In this document: one piece after another, positions 23,852 through 33,087 of the stretch
Numbering within the stretch: the first letter of the stretch is position 1
Layout: every line of letters begins with the position of its first letter
Source: Clostridia bacterium
Lineage (GTDB): Bacteria > Bacillota > Clostridia > Oscillospirales > CAG-272
Reading direction: 5' to 3'
Assembly (NCBI GenBank): GCA_017387685.1
Contig: JAFOEU010000087.1
Span: forward strand, 1-35,435
Length of the DNA stretch: 35,435 nt
The notes under the pieces: model-generated
Database searches by the model: none
What the model saw: the letters and a program-made list of their open reading frames with translations, nothing else
What the model was told of the DNA's origin: nothing
Position numbers and translations under genes: made by a program

Positions 23852-24501
23852 TACTTCATTTTCTCCTGCTTGATCTTCTTGTCGACCACGTGACGGCTCG
23901 CAAGCTCTGCGCGCACCTCGTCGAGGGAGATGCCCATTTCGGTCATCATTACCATAATATGATAGGTAAGGTCTGCGATCTCGAAAATAGCCTCCGCACG
24001 GTCGCCGCCCTTGCCCGCGATAATGACCTCGGTGCACTCCTCGCCGACCTTCTTGAGGATCTTGTCGATTCCCTTCTCAAAGAGATAGGTAGTATAAGAG
24101 CCTTCCTTGGGATCGGTCTTTCTGCCCTCGATGAGCTTCATAAGATCATCAAGGCAGAATGCCTGCTCTGCGTCCTCATCCTCGTAGATATCTTCGAAGA
24201 AGCAGGAGCGCGCACCCGTGTGGCAAGTAGGACCGTCGGGTTTTGCCGTGATCAAAAGAGTATCTGCATCGCAATCGGTCTTGATCGAAACCACATTGAG
24301 GAAATTACCCGACGTCTCGCCCTTGAGCCAGAGCTTCTGTCTTGAACGGCTGAAGAAGCAAACCTTTTTCTGCTCAAGTGTAATTCCGAGGCTTTCGGCA
24401 TTCATATAGCCGAGCATCAGCACGTCACCGTCAGCCGCGTCGGTGATAATTGCGGGGATAAGTCCGTCCGCGTTGTATTTAAGATTTTTGATATCAAACA
24501 T
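23851..24501 (-). CDS. hisIE: Bifunctional phosphoribosyl-AMP cyclohydrolase / phosphoribosyl-ATP pyrophosphatase
   Basis: Carries out steps two and three: removal of pyrophosphate from phosphoribosyl-ATP and opening of the adenine ring of phosphoribosyl-AMP. In the 216-residue fusion the HisI domain comes first (1-105) with [35 protein letters not shown] and the zinc-binding [13 protein letters not shown]; the HisE domain (about 115-216) has [22 protein letters not shown] and [13 protein letters not shown]. Its start overlaps the end of hisF by 8 bases and its stop overlaps the hisJ start. Confidence 0.97.
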   Translation of the reverse strand: MFDIKNLKYNADGLIPAIITDAADGDVLMLGYMNAESLGITLEQKKVCFFSRSRQKLWLKGETSGNFLNVVSIKTDCDADTLLITAKPDGPTCHTGARSCFFEDIYEDEDAEQAFCLDDLMKLIEGRKTDPKEGSYTTYLFEKGIDKILKKVGEECTEVIIAGKGGDRAEAIFEIADLTYHIMVMMTEMGISLDEVRAELASRHVVDKKIKQEKMK

Positions 24502-25261
24502 TTGTGTACCTCACAGAGATTCCCGCATCGCGAAGGCTTGCCTTCAAGTCGGGTATTTTTATCTTACCGAAATGGAAAATCGTTGCGGCAAGTCCGGCAT
24601 CGACACCGGGAAGAGTGTTAAAGAGAGTTATAAAATCCTCAATCGAGCCCGCACCGCCCGATGCAACTATCGGAACGTCGGAAACCTCGCTGACCGCGCG
24701 GAGCATTTCAATGTCAAATCCGCCGCCGACGCCGTCGGTGTCGATCGAATTGACAACTATCTCGCCGGCGCCGTTCTTGACACCGCGTTCTATCCATTCA
24801 ATAGCATTGATCCCGGTATCAACACGGCCGCCGTTTTTGAAAAGTCTGAAAGTGCCGTCAACGCGCTTGATGTCCGCACTGAGAACGACGCACTGGCTTC
24901 CGTAGCGTTCAGCCGCACGGGGAATGAGATCGGGATCGCTGATCGCGCCCGAATTTACGCTGACCTTGTCAGCACCGCATTTGAGAACGCGGTCAAAATC
25001 GTCAAGCGTACGGATACCGCCGCCGACTGTTAGAGGAATAAACACTTTAGACGCCACTCTACGGAGCGCATCTGTAAAGAGCTGACGGCCGTCCGAGGAT
25101 GCGGTAATATCGTAGAAAACAAGCTCGTCTGCTCCGCAATCGCTGTAAAACTCTGCAAGCACCTCGGGAGAGGAAACGTCGCGCAGCTCGTTGAAATTAA
25201 CGCCCTTGACAACTCTGCCATCGCGCACGTCAAGGCAGGGGATTATTCTTTTCGTAATCAT
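24494..25261 (-). CDS. hisF: Imidazole glycerol phosphate synthase cyclase subunit HisF
   Basis: With HisH, converts PRFAR and glutamine-derived ammonia into imidazole glycerol phosphate and AICAR. The 255-residue TIM barrel shows [17 protein letters not shown] (D11 the first catalytic Asp), [31 protein letters not shown] (central catalytic Asp) and the C-terminal phosphate sites SGGAGS and [10 protein letters not shown]. Its ATG overlaps the hisA stop (ATGA). Close pairing with hisH (one gene upstream) supports a normal HisHF complex. Confidence 0.97.
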   Translation of the reverse strand: MITKRIIPCLDVRDGRVVKGVNFNELRDVSSPEVLAEFYSDCGADELVFYDITASSDGRQLFTDALRRVASKVFIPLTVGGGIRTLDDFDRVLKCGADKVSVNSGAISDPDLIPRAAERYGSQCVVLSADIKRVDGTFRLFKNGGRVDTGINAIEWIERGVKNGAGEIVVNSIDTDGVGGGFDIEMLRAVSEVSDVPIVASGGAGSIEDFITLFNTLPGVDAGLAATIFHFGKIKIPDLKASLRDAGISVRYTNV

Positions 25262-25986
25262 TTTGCTGCCTCCGTCATTTCTACTGCGCGTCTGACGTCA
25301 ATATCGCCCGTGTAGCACGCTTTGCCGACTATCGCGCCCCAAAGTCCATCGATCTTTGAAAGCGCCTCTATATCCGAATATGAAGACACACCGCCCGATG
25401 CAACGATATTACATCCCGCATAGGTCTTGCAAAGGTATTCGTAAAGAGCCACGTTCGTGCCCTTCATTGCACCGTCGCGCGAGATATCGGTGACGATAAA
25501 GTCGCGCACGCCCTTTTCTATCATCGACTTGAAGAAATCGTCGCGCTTCATAGGAGCTTCCTCAAGCCATCCCTTAATGGCAACAGCCTCGCCGCGAAGA
25601 TCGACCCCGACCACTACTCTGCCCTCGCATTCGCGCAGACAGTTTTCAAGCATCTGCGGGTCGGTCACAGCCGCAGTTCCGAGGATAACTCGCTCAACAC
25701 CCGCGTCGAGATATTTTTTTGCCGTTTCAACCGAACGGATACCTCCGCCGATCTCGACCTTGAGTCCGCTCTCTCTTGCAAGTGCCGAAACGGTTTCGAT
25801 ATTCGGCGTGTTTCCGTCACGCGCGCCCTCGAGGTCAACTGCGTGGAGCCATTCCGCGCCCGCAGCCTTGAAGCGTTTAGCAACCGCAAGCGGATCGTTA
25901 TCATAAACGGTCAGTTTATTATAATCGCCGTGAAGGAGTCTGACAGCCTTACCGCCGATCAGATCTATTGCAGGTACTATTCTCAT
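25258..25986 (-). CDS. hisA: ProFAR isomerase HisA
   Basis: Amadori isomerase of step four, converting ProFAR to PRFAR. The 242-residue half-barrel protein begins RIVPAIDLIGGKAVRL (D8 catalytic), continues WLHAVDLEGA, VEIGGGIRSVETA, VILGTAAV, and FIVTDISRDGAMKGTN, which holds the second catalytic Asp, and ends with ASGGVSS and AIVGKACY. It overlaps both neighbours by four bases (hisH stop, hisF start). Confidence 0.97.
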   Translation of the reverse strand: MRIVPAIDLIGGKAVRLLHGDYNKLTVYDNDPLAVAKRFKAAGAEWLHAVDLEGARDGNTPNIETVSALARESGLKVEIGGGIRSVETAKKYLDAGVERVILGTAAVTDPQMLENCLRECEGRVVVGVDLRGEAVAIKGWLEEAPMKRDDFFKSMIEKGVRDFIVTDISRDGAMKGTNVALYEYLCKTYAGCNIVASGGVSSYSDIEALSKIDGLWGAIVGKACYTGDIDVRRAVEMTEAAK

Positions 25987-26624
25987 TTTGCACCTCCGAA
26001 ATCGCCTTCACAGAAGTTTTTGAGTATCTTAAGTCCCGCCCGCGAGCTCTTTTCGGGGTGGAACTGACATCCCATCACGTTTCCGCGAACGACTGCCGCA
26101 GTGATCGGCACACCGCAATCGCAAACGGCAACAACGTCGGCATCGCACTCGGATGCATAATAGGAATGAACGAAATAAACGAACTCGCCCTCGTCGATAT
26201 CTCGGAAAACGGGCGAGGATTTTTTAAGCTCCTCATTGGGGAAATGAAGTGCATTCCAACCCATCTGCGGAATTTTCAGCTCAGGAGCAATAACACCTTC
26301 CATCGAAATAACCTTACCGGGGATGAGTCCGAGTCCCTTGTGGCATCCGAATTCGTGGCTTTCGTCGAAGAGCATCTGCATTCCGAGGCAGATACCCATA
26401 AGCGGCACTCCCGCATTCGCGCGCTCGATTATGAGTTTATCAAGCCCATTTTCACGCAGCTTTGCCGCCGCATCACCAAATGCGCCAACACCCGGGAGAA
26501 TTATTTTATCAGCCTTTGCTATCACCTCGGGGTCACCGCTTACAACGGCTTCCGCGCCAACTGCGGCGAGAGACGAGCAAAGTGAGTAGAGATTTCCTAC
26601 TCCGTAATCAACAACGCACAGCAT
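25983..26624 (-). CDS. hisH: Imidazole glycerol phosphate synthase glutaminase subunit HisH
   Basis: Class I glutamine amidotransferase that supplies ammonia to HisF. The 213-residue protein has VVDYGVGNLYSL, LPGVGAFGDA, the nucleophile loop MGICLGMQML (C79) and the His-Glu pair in CQFHPEKSS (H189, E191), plus YFVHSYYA and GWNAL typical of HisH. The start overlaps the hisB stop in TGATG, and the stop overlaps hisA. Confidence 0.97.
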   Translation of the reverse strand: MLCVVDYGVGNLYSLCSSLAAVGAEAVVSGDPEVIAKADKIILPGVGAFGDAAAKLRENGLDKLIIERANAGVPLMGICLGMQMLFDESHEFGCHKGLGLIPGKVISMEGVIAPELKIPQMGWNALHFPNEELKKSSPVFRDIDEGEFVYFVHSYYASECDADVVAVCDCGVPITAAVVRGNVMGCQFHPEKSSRAGLKILKNFCEGDFGGAK

Positions 26625-27211
26625 CAGAGAACTCCTTTGCTGGACGGAATCTCATCGGGGAAACGGCTGTCCTTTGCTACCGCCGCGCGGATTGCTCTTG
26701 CACTCGCCTTGAAAGCGGCTTCAAGAATGTGATGTGCATTCTTTCCCGCAAGCTTGCGAAGATGCAGACAAATATTCGATTCGCGAACGAAAGCAACGAA
26801 AAATTCCTCGCCGAGCTCGGTATCGAAAGTACCCACTTTAGGGCGTTTGATCTGTACTTGATAATCAAGAAAAGCTCTGCCCGAAATATCGACCGCGCAA
26901 AGCATCAAAGCCTCGTCCATCGGAAGAATAATATCCCCGTAACGGCAGATTCCGCGACGGTCGCCGAGCGCTTCGGCAAACGCCTTACCAAGGCAGATTC
27001 CGACGTCTTCAACCGTGTGATGTGCATCGACGTCGATATCGCCGTCGCAGACCACGTCAAGATCAAATCCTCCGTGGCGAGCAAAGAGAGTGAGCATATG
27101 ATCAAAAAAGCCGACTCCCGTGTTTATATTGCTGTTTCCGCTTCCGTCTATATTAAGAGTCAGCTTGATCTTCGTTTCAGCGGTGTTTCTTTCTATATTT
27201 GAAATTCTCAT
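26624..27211 (-). CDS. hisB: Imidazoleglycerol-phosphate dehydratase HisB
   Basis: Dehydrates imidazole glycerol phosphate to imidazole acetol phosphate with bound manganese. The 195-residue monofunctional form shows RNTAETKIKLTLNIDGSG, the metal-binding GVGFFDHML and DAHHTVEDVGICLG motifs, and a second set in FFVAFVRESNICLHLRKLAG and AHHILEAAFKASARA. No phosphatase domain is fused; that step is supplied by hisJ. It is separated from hisC by three bases. Confidence 0.97.
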   Translation of the reverse strand: MRISNIERNTAETKIKLTLNIDGSGNSNINTGVGFFDHMLTLFARHGGFDLDVVCDGDIDVDAHHTVEDVGICLGKAFAEALGDRRGICRYGDIILPMDEALMLCAVDISGRAFLDYQVQIKRPKVGTFDTELGEEFFVAFVRESNICLHLRKLAGKNAHHILEAAFKASARAIRAAVAKDSRFPDEIPSSKGVL

Positions 27212-27214
27212 TTT

Positions 27215-28276
27215 TTACTCCTTAATGATCTCCGCCACAGCATCGACAAGCGCCGCCATATCCTCGGCTGTACCGATGCTGATTCGCAGATAATCGCAGA
27301 TTCTCGCCTTCGAGAAGTGACGGACAAGGATTCCGCGTTCGCGCAGCTTTATATAAGCCTCACCGCCCGAAACATTCGGCAGCTTTACGAAAAGGAAATT
27401 TGCCTTACTCGGCAAAACCGTTGCGCCTAGAGCCGCAAGCTTTTGAGCAGTTTCTTCTCTGACACGAATGACCTCGCCGACCTTTTCCTCATAATATGCC
27501 TTGGAGGCATCCGTCAACGCCGCCGCACCCATACGGAGCGCAAGCGAATCGAGATTATAGGGATTGGTCGAATACTTCATCAGCTCAAGATCAGCAATAA
27601 GATCTGCGTTTCCGATAGCGAATCCGAGTCTTGCACCCGCCATTCCACGGGATTTTGAATAGGTCATGCAAACGAGCAGATTGTCATACTTCTTCGTAAG
27701 CGGTATCGCACTCTCGCCGCCGAAATCAACGTAGGCTTCATCAACAACGATCACGCGGTCGGGATTCGATGCTACTATACGCTCAATATCTGAAAGCGGC
27801 AGAGCCTTACCCGTAGGGGCGTTGGGATTGGCTATGACAGCGCCTCTGTCAAGTCCCAGATAATCCTCGGGAACTATCGAAAAATCATCATTCAGAGAAA
27901 TTATTTTCGCATCAATGCCGTAAAGATCGGCAAAAACCGAATAAAAGCCGTATGTCAGATCGGCAAATGCAACTCCGTCCTCAAAAAAGCAAGCAAATGC
28001 GAAGTTCAGCGACTCGTCCGATCCGTTCGAGACAAATACGTTTTCAGAACCAACTCCATAATATTTCGCAAGCGCTTCTTTAAGATTCTTTGCCGTCGGA
28101 TCCGAATAAAGACGAAGATCGGATATGACGTTCGCATCGACCGCAGCTATGACATCGGGCGCGGGCGGATAGGGAAATTCATTGGTATTGAGCTTAATAT
28201 ATCTCTTGTCGCGCGGCTGTTCGCCCGGCGTGTAAGCATCAAGCGTTCTGTATTTTTTTGCAAGGAAACGGCTCAT
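27215..28276 (-). CDS. hisC: Histidinol-phosphate aminotransferase HisC
   Basis: PLP-dependent transaminase that converts imidazole acetol phosphate and glutamate to histidinol phosphate. The 353-residue fold-type I enzyme has IKLNTNEFPYPPAP at the substrate-binding N terminus, SNGSDESLN, ANPNAPTGKAL, VVDEAYVDFG, and the Schiff-base lysine in MTYSKSRGMAGARLGF (K208). Two conserved C-terminal Arg positions appear in RHFSKA and YLRISIGT. The ATG overlaps the hisD stop (TGATG). Confidence 0.96.
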   Translation of the reverse strand: MSRFLAKKYRTLDAYTPGEQPRDKRYIKLNTNEFPYPPAPDVIAAVDANVISDLRLYSDPTAKNLKEALAKYYGVGSENVFVSNGSDESLNFAFACFFEDGVAFADLTYGFYSVFADLYGIDAKIISLNDDFSIVPEDYLGLDRGAVIANPNAPTGKALPLSDIERIVASNPDRVIVVDEAYVDFGGESAIPLTKKYDNLLVCMTYSKSRGMAGARLGFAIGNADLIADLELMKYSTNPYNLDSLALRMGAAALTDASKAYYEEKVGEVIRVREETAQKLAALGATVLPSKANFLFVKLPNVSGGEAYIKLRERGILVRHFSKARICDYLRISIGTAEDMAALVDAVAEIIKE

Positions 28277-29553
28277 CAGTATTCTCTCCCCAAGCGGCGC
28301 ATAACGCTTCTCGCGTGCGCATCAAATCCTTCGCTTCTCGCGAATTTATCAACGTCCTCGGCTATATTCGCAAGAGCCTCGGCAGAAAAATAGGTAAACT
28401 GCATCTTCTTGACAAAATCATCGACCGAAAGCGGACTGTAGAAGCGTGCTGTTCCCGAAGTGGGAAGCGTGTGGTTCGGACCCGCCATATAGTCGCCGAC
28501 CGCCTCGGGACAGTTTCTGCCGAGGAACACCGATCCCGCGTTGCGGACCTTATCGAGAAGCCCGAAAGGATCGTCCACGCAAAGCTCAAGATGCTCGGGA
28601 GCGATTCTGTTCGACATAGCAACCGCTTCGGTGATACTGTCAACGATGATAATAAGTCCGTGATCCTCAACAGATGCGCGCGCGATCTCTTGTCTCGGAA
28701 GCACTACAAGCTGTCTTTCGATCTCAACCGTAACTGCTTTTGCAAGTTCTTCGCTGTCGGTAACAAGCACCGCCGACGCACGCTTATCGTGCTCCGCCTG
28801 CGAAAGAAGATCTGCCGCAACCCAAACGGGATTGGAATTACCGTCCGCAATAACAAGAATCTCACTCGGTCCCGCGATCATATCGACGCCGACCTTGCCG
28901 CTGACCTGACGCTTCGCCTCGGCAACGTAAGCATTGCCGGGACCGACGATCTTGTCAACCGCGGGAATGCTTTCGGTACCGTAGGTCAGCGCGGCAACTG
29001 CCTGCGCACCGCCGCATTTGAAGATACGGTCTACGCCCGCAACTCGCGCCGCCGCAAGTATCTGTTTCGGAATGCTTCCTCCGCTCGGAGGTGTGACCAT
29101 AATGATCTCGTCAACCCCCGCTATCTTTGCGGGGATACAGTTCATAAGAACCGACGAGGGGTAAGCCGCCGTTCCTCCCGGAACGTAAAGTCCAACTCTT
29201 TCAAGCGGGATTACCTTCTGTCCCGAAAAAACACCGTCGCGGCTGTTGCAAACAAAGCCCTGGCGCACCTGACGGCTATGAAAATCGCGTATATTCGCCG
29301 CCGCGCGCTCGAGCATTCCGATGTAAGCATCACCGATCTCGGCACAAGCCGCATCTATTTCTTCAGCCGAAACTTCAAGGGAATCAAGTTCGGCTCTGTC
29401 AAATCTCAATGCATATTCACGAAGAGCGGTATCTCCGCGCTCCATTACGTCCGCGATTATCTCGCTGACTGTGGCGGAAACGTCGGGCGCACCGCCTATT
29501 CTGTCAAATATTTCGCTGTCGCTGATATCTTTTCTATATACTGTTCTGATCAT
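28276..29553 (-). CDS. hisD: Histidinol dehydrogenase HisD
   Basis: NAD-linked, zinc-dependent enzyme that oxidises histidinol to histidine in the last two steps. The 425-residue protein has VPGGTAAYPSSVLMN, IMVTPPS, GPGNAYVAEAKR, the signature DMIAGPSEILVIAD, LSQAEHDKRASAVL (zinc and catalytic region), GPNHTLPTSGTARFYSPLS and a final HARSV. Length is normal. It is separated from hisG by two bases. Confidence 0.97.
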   Translation of the reverse strand: MIRTVYRKDISDSEIFDRIGGAPDVSATVSEIIADVMERGDTALREYALRFDRAELDSLEVSAEEIDAACAEIGDAYIGMLERAAANIRDFHSRQVRQGFVCNSRDGVFSGQKVIPLERVGLYVPGGTAAYPSSVLMNCIPAKIAGVDEIIMVTPPSGGSIPKQILAAARVAGVDRIFKCGGAQAVAALTYGTESIPAVDKIVGPGNAYVAEAKRQVSGKVGVDMIAGPSEILVIADGNSNPVWVAADLLSQAEHDKRASAVLVTDSEELAKAVTVEIERQLVVLPRQEIARASVEDHGLIIIVDSITEAVAMSNRIAPEHLELCVDDPFGLLDKVRNAGSVFLGRNCPEAVGDYMAGPNHTLPTSGTARFYSPLSVDDFVKKMQFTYFSAEALANIAEDVDKFARSEGFDAHARSVMRRLGREY

Positions 29554-29555
29554 TT

Positions 29556-30188
29556 TCAGTCCTTCTTTTCAAACGCACGGCAAACGCGCATAATCTGTTC
29601 GCCCTTGAATTTCATGCTCGCCTTGTTGGCGATAAGACGTGCGCTGATGTCGCAAATTTTACTGTATTCCACAAGGCCGTTTGCCTTGAGGGTGCTTCCC
29701 GTTTCAACTATATCGACGATAACGTCTGAAAGCCCGAGAAGCGGTGCAAGCTCGATCGAGCCGTTGAGCTTGATTATATCAATTCTTCTGCCGAGAGAAG
29801 CGTAATACTGTCCCGCAATATTGTTAAATTTAGTCGCAACGCGTAAAGTTTTCGATCTGTCGTCGATGAAATCATTCTTCGCCGCAACAGCCATTCGGCA
29901 TTTGCCAAGCTCGAGATCGAAAAGCTCGTAGACATCCGGGGTATATTCAAGAAGAATATCCTTGCCCGCAACGCCGATATCAGCCGCGCCGCGCTCAACG
30001 TAGATCGCAACATCGGAGGGCTTTACCCAGAAGAATCGGAGAGTGCCTTCGGCATTTTCAAAGACGAGCTTGCGGCTCTCCTCATGTATTCCCTCGGCTT
30101 CCATCCCTTCGCGCTCAAAATAGGAATATACCTTTTCGCCGAGTCGACCCTTGGGCAGAGCCACATTCAAATATTTTCTGTTTTCCAT
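29556..30188 (-). CDS. hisG: ATP phosphoribosyltransferase catalytic subunit, short form HisG
   Basis: Catalyses the first committed step, ATP plus PRPP to phosphoribosyl-ATP. The 210-residue product is the short form, which lacks the C-terminal regulatory domain and needs HisZ; hisZ is directly upstream. Seen are NVALPKGRLGEKV, WVKPSDVAIYVERGAADIGVAGKD (quoted in parts: VERGAADIGVAGKD), and the PRPP loop DVIVDIVETGSTLKANGL. ATG 30188 follows GGAGG by 6 bases and starts one base after the hisZ stop; a GTG at 30203 overlaps that site. Confidence 0.96.
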   Translation of the reverse strand: MENRKYLNVALPKGRLGEKVYSYFEREGMEAEGIHEESRKLVFENAEGTLRFFWVKPSDVAIYVERGAADIGVAGKDILLEYTPDVYELFDLELGKCRMAVAAKNDFIDDRSKTLRVATKFNNIAGQYYASLGRRIDIIKLNGSIELAPLLGLSDVIVDIVETGSTLKANGLVEYSKICDISARLIANKASMKFKGEQIMRVCRAFEKKD

Positions 30189-30189
30189 T

Positions 30190-31287
30190 TCATTCCTCCG
30201 CACCGAGAGTAATCACGCGCGCGCATCTTTCCGCGCCGGCGCTTCCCTTTTGAACAAGCACGGTCTTACCCGAATCGCGGATCTTTTTAACCTCCGCCGC
30301 AATAACCTCGGGAGATGTATTTCCGCAAACGAGCATAACGTCCGCCGCGTAATTCTTCTCGCCATCGTCAAGACGCTCAAGAAGATCGGTGTAAAGCGCA
30401 AAACCGAGACCGCTGCCTGCGCGTCCCATCTTTTTCATCAGCTTACCGTATTCGCCGCCCTTGAGCACCGCCTCGGCAACGCCGTCGATATAGCCCGCAA
30501 AAACTGTTCCGTCATAATAATTCATTCCGTGAATGACCGAAAAATCGAGCGATACACACTCCGCCTCGCTGTCGGTCAGTGTGTTTGCTATAAGCTCGAG
30601 CATCGCAAGAGCCTCTGCCGATCTTTCATTCTGATCAAACCCAAGTGAACGAAGCTCCCCGACAGCCTTCCTTATCGGAAGCGAGAATCTCGAAAATTCG
30701 ATGAGTTTTTTCGAATCATCGGAAGAAATGCCGTTCTTTTCACAAAGAAGCGCGATCATAGGCGCGTTTTTATCCTTCAAGGCATCCGCAAAATCCGCAC
30801 GGTCATCTGCGGGAATACCGAATATATCAAACAGACCCGAGATCAATCCCGTGTGCGAAAGGTCGAGCTTATATTCGCGCCCCGTTACGGCAAGAGTCTT
30901 GCAAGCGAGGGAAACGACCTCGGCGCGGTCATAGCCGCTGAGATCACCGATGCATTCAAGACCGATCTGAAGTATCTCCTTGAACTCGTCGCCGCCCGCA
31001 GGAACGCGGTAGACGCTTTCGCTGTAAAAGAATTTGTCGCTTCTGCCCTCCTCTTCCGCAGCATCGCGGATAATGGACATTGTAATATCGGGTTTAAGCG
31101 CAAGAAGTCTGCCGCCTGCGCCTGTAAAAGTTATCATCTGACCGCTGGTGAGGAAGTCGCGGTACTGCGAGAAAAGATCGTATTCCTCAAAGCCTACCGT
31201 GCGGTAACACGAATAACCCGCCGAGGAATACATAGAGCGAAGAACGCTCGGAAGCTCGTCGATTATTCTTCCTTTAATTTTATTCAT
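30190..31287 (-). CDS. hisZ: ATP phosphoribosyltransferase regulatory subunit HisZ
   Basis: Histidyl-tRNA synthetase-like paralogue that binds short HisG to form the active, feedback-sensitive hetero-octamer. The 365-residue protein retains the class II synthetase fold: LPSVLRSMYSSAGY, LALKPDITMSIIRDAA (motif 2-like, where true synthetases have LRPE), FYSESVYR, and a late GYIDGVAEAVLKGGEY; it is shorter than HisS and lacks the normal anticodon domain. The start overlaps the end of the regulator gene by 8 bases and its stop is one base from the hisG start, which suits equal production of the two subunits. Confidence 0.93.
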   Translation of the reverse strand: MNKIKGRIIDELPSVLRSMYSSAGYSCYRTVGFEEYDLFSQYRDFLTSGQMITFTGAGGRLLALKPDITMSIIRDAAEEEGRSDKFFYSESVYRVPAGGDEFKEILQIGLECIGDLSGYDRAEVVSLACKTLAVTGREYKLDLSHTGLISGLFDIFGIPADDRADFADALKDKNAPMIALLCEKNGISSDDSKKLIEFSRFSLPIRKAVGELRSLGFDQNERSAEALAMLELIANTLTDSEAECVSLDFSVIHGMNYYDGTVFAGYIDGVAEAVLKGGEYGKLMKKMGRAGSGLGFALYTDLLERLDDGEKNYAADVMLVCGNTSPEVIAAEVKKIRDSGKTVLVQKGSAGAERCARVITLGAEE

Positions 31288-31597
31288 CGCCTTTGTCCTC
31301 TTTTCCCGAGAGTCTGTCGAGTGCGGTGCGGTAACCGCCGTTTCCGTAATAGAGCGAACGCTTTACTCGGCTTATCGTTGCCGTGCTCGCGCCCGTCTTC
31401 TCCGCCGCGTCGCCGTAGGACATTCCCGCGTCGATACACTTTGCAACCTCAAGTCGCTTCGCCATTTCATCAAGCTCTGCAACCGTACAAAGATCGACAA
31501 AGAAGCTTTCGCATTCCTCGGGAGTTTCAAGCATTGAAATAGCTCGCCAAAGCTCGTGCATTCTCTCTTTTGATATGTTCCTGATGTCTTTATTCAT
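31280..31597 (-). CDS. YerC/TrpR-family regulator heading the his operon (HisR candidate)
   Basis: The 105-residue protein matches the YerC/YecD subfamily of the TrpR superfamily: an all-helical start with LWRAISMLETPEECESFF, then DLCTVAELDEMAKRLEVA, and a helix-turn-helix at about 55-85 with YGDAAEKTGASTATISRVKR. Family members next to his genes have been proposed from comparative genomics to repress histidine synthesis when histidine is plentiful. The location fits: it is the first gene of the his operon, overlaps hisZ by 8 bases, and is preceded by a promoter with a TrpR-like near-palindrome on the start site. The ligand and the regulatory role are inferred. Confidence 0.85.
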   Translation of the reverse strand: MNKDIRNISKERMHELWRAISMLETPEECESFFVDLCTVAELDEMAKRLEVAKCIDAGMSYGDAAEKTGASTATISRVKRSLYYGNGGYRTALDRLSGKEDKGDE

Positions 31598-31637
31598 TCA
31601 AAAAACCTACCCTTTCAAGGATAATTTTCTTTAATCC

Positions 31638-31651
31638 TTTAGTATGCTAAA
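31638..31651 (-). promoter_or_regulatory. Putative YerC/HisR operator
   Basis: TTTAGTATGCTAAA is symmetric except for one central pair; a perfect version would read TTTAGTATACTAAA. It begins at the base after the -10 box of the his promoter and so covers the expected start of transcription, where a bound repressor would block the polymerase. The CTA half-sites recall TrpR operators (CTAG core). The link to the adjacent regulator gene is inference. Confidence 0.6.
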
Positions 31652-31680
31652 ATGATAACATATTGAAACCGATTTGTCAA
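31652..31680 (-). promoter_or_regulatory. Promoter of the histidine operon
   Basis: On the minus strand a perfect TTGACA (31680-31675) and TATCAT (31657-31652) are separated by 17 bases. The predicted start is near 31645, giving a leader of about 48 bases. That is too short for a T-box or a histidine attenuator, so control is probably by a repressor at the overlapping operator. Confidence 0.88.
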
Positions 31681-31708
31681 GTGTTTTTTGAAAAAAATAT
31701 GGATAAAA

Positions 31709-31755
31709 GAAAAAATTCCGCTTTGCTTTTGAAATATACAAAAGCAAAGCGGAAT
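31709..31755 (-). terminator. Terminator of the lipoprotein gene at 31771
   Basis: ATTCCGCTTTGCTTTT (31715-31730) pairs perfectly with its complement at 31740-31755; on the minus strand a T-run (31715-31709) follows. It insulates the his promoter from upstream transcription. Confidence 0.9.
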
Positions 31756-31770
31756 CTTTTTCAATAATTA

Positions 31771-33087
31771 TTATTCTTCAACCAGAACAAGCTCAAGGAG
31801 CGGCACGGGAAGTATCTCTCCCGTTTGGCGGTCGATGAGGTGTCTTTCGGAGCCCAGATACGAATGCGACTTATAAGCTTCGGGATCATAGTACGACACG
31901 TTTCCGCAAAAATACTTTTCCGAAACGCAGCTTACCGTGACTCCAAGCTTATCGTTTTCATATATTCGCATATACTCTCCTCCGTCAAAGTCCATAAGGT
32001 GTATCCACGCAGAGCCTGCGTACCTCAGCCTCAAACACTCTCTCGCATTAAAATTTTTCCTCGCTTCGAAAAATTCTTCATTTGCTTTCGAGAAGGTGCT
32101 GTACATTATACCTTCGTCGGTCAGAATGCATTGTTGATACGAATATTCATACGGAATAATTTTTGCAGTGTCCGTAGCAACGTCGTAGATATACATTATA
32201 TTTTCAAGAGAATCAAAGTAATAAGCGTAATTTCCGCAAAAGGTTGATACAGCGAAATTGAAGTTTTCTTCTTTCTTACGGTTGCTGCCGTCGTGATCAC
32301 ATGAGAACACGTCACCCTGCTGTAATATAAAGAAAAATCTTTTGTTCGTTACAGCAGAGATTTTATAAAACTCGGGAACCTCAAAAAGCTCTTTATGCTT
32401 TTTCGTTTCAAAATCATATTCCCAAAACATAGTGCGTGTCTTCGGTTCATACTCACTCAAGGGAATGTCTTCAGACGGATCGTAATCGGTATCACTGTAA
32501 TCAAGTGTCGTTTTAGTATAATACAGCTTATTTTCAAAAACACATCTCAAGCTCATCCGATTGATCACGGTACCGCTAAAATCATAATCGTATAACTCAC
32601 ACAGCTCTCCGGTCCGCATATTATAGGCATACACAGTAGGCCAAAAGCCTTCAATATCAAAGCCGTTCATATGATATGAAAACACAAGCCAATCTCCGAC
32701 GATCGCATCTATTGAAGCAATTGAATTTTGAGGTGCCATCATAATGCAATCAGAACCGGGAGAATGCGTACAAAGCGGATCAAGACATACACTTGAAACC
32801 TTACCTGTCAAAGTGTTCAGTTTAACTATTCTTTGAACGTTATCATCAGCATATACCTTTTCACCGCTACTAAGGGTTTTGATATACCTTTGGTAATTTT
32901 GATATTCTACGTATATCCAAGAATTCTTATAAACAAATCCGTCAATCTGTCCACCCTTTGATACAATATTACCCTCGGTAAAGTATTCCGAATCAGAAGC
33001 CACCTCTATGACAGGTTGCTGAGTTATTGGAGGCTCGCTTGTATATATCGAACTGCAAGAATTCAAAAAAACAAAGAAGACAATCAA
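31771..33087 (-). pseudogene. Lipoprotein with WD/Kelch-like repeats, apparently lacking its original start
   Basis: The frame from TTG 33087 gives 438 residues: a hydrophobic stretch IVFFVFL, then NSCSS as lipobox (C11), and an extracellular region of repeated beta strands such as YKNSWIYVEYQ, RIVKLNTLTGKV, GDWLVFSYHMN, VYAYNMRTGELCELYDY and YAYYFDSLENIMYIYDVAT, reminiscent of DUF5050-type propellers. The signal peptide looks cut: the frame stays open upstream to 33116, reading NLRYGVSSLL, which restores the basic n-region and a proper hydrophobic core, but no ATG or GTG occurs before a TGA at 33117-33115. A small mobile-like module starts there on the other strand. It may use TTG 33087, or be a 5'-truncated gene. 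The repeat fold is inferred from pattern. Confidence 0.55.

Noticed and set aside
28258-29805. 515-residue reading frame on the plus strand
   Set aside because: It is antisense to hisD, a clear member of a known family on the minus strand, and resembles no protein.
31598-31650. His leader considered as a T-box or histidine attenuator
   Set aside because: Only about 48 bases separate the predicted start from the first gene, with no His-codon leader peptide, specifier loop or terminator.
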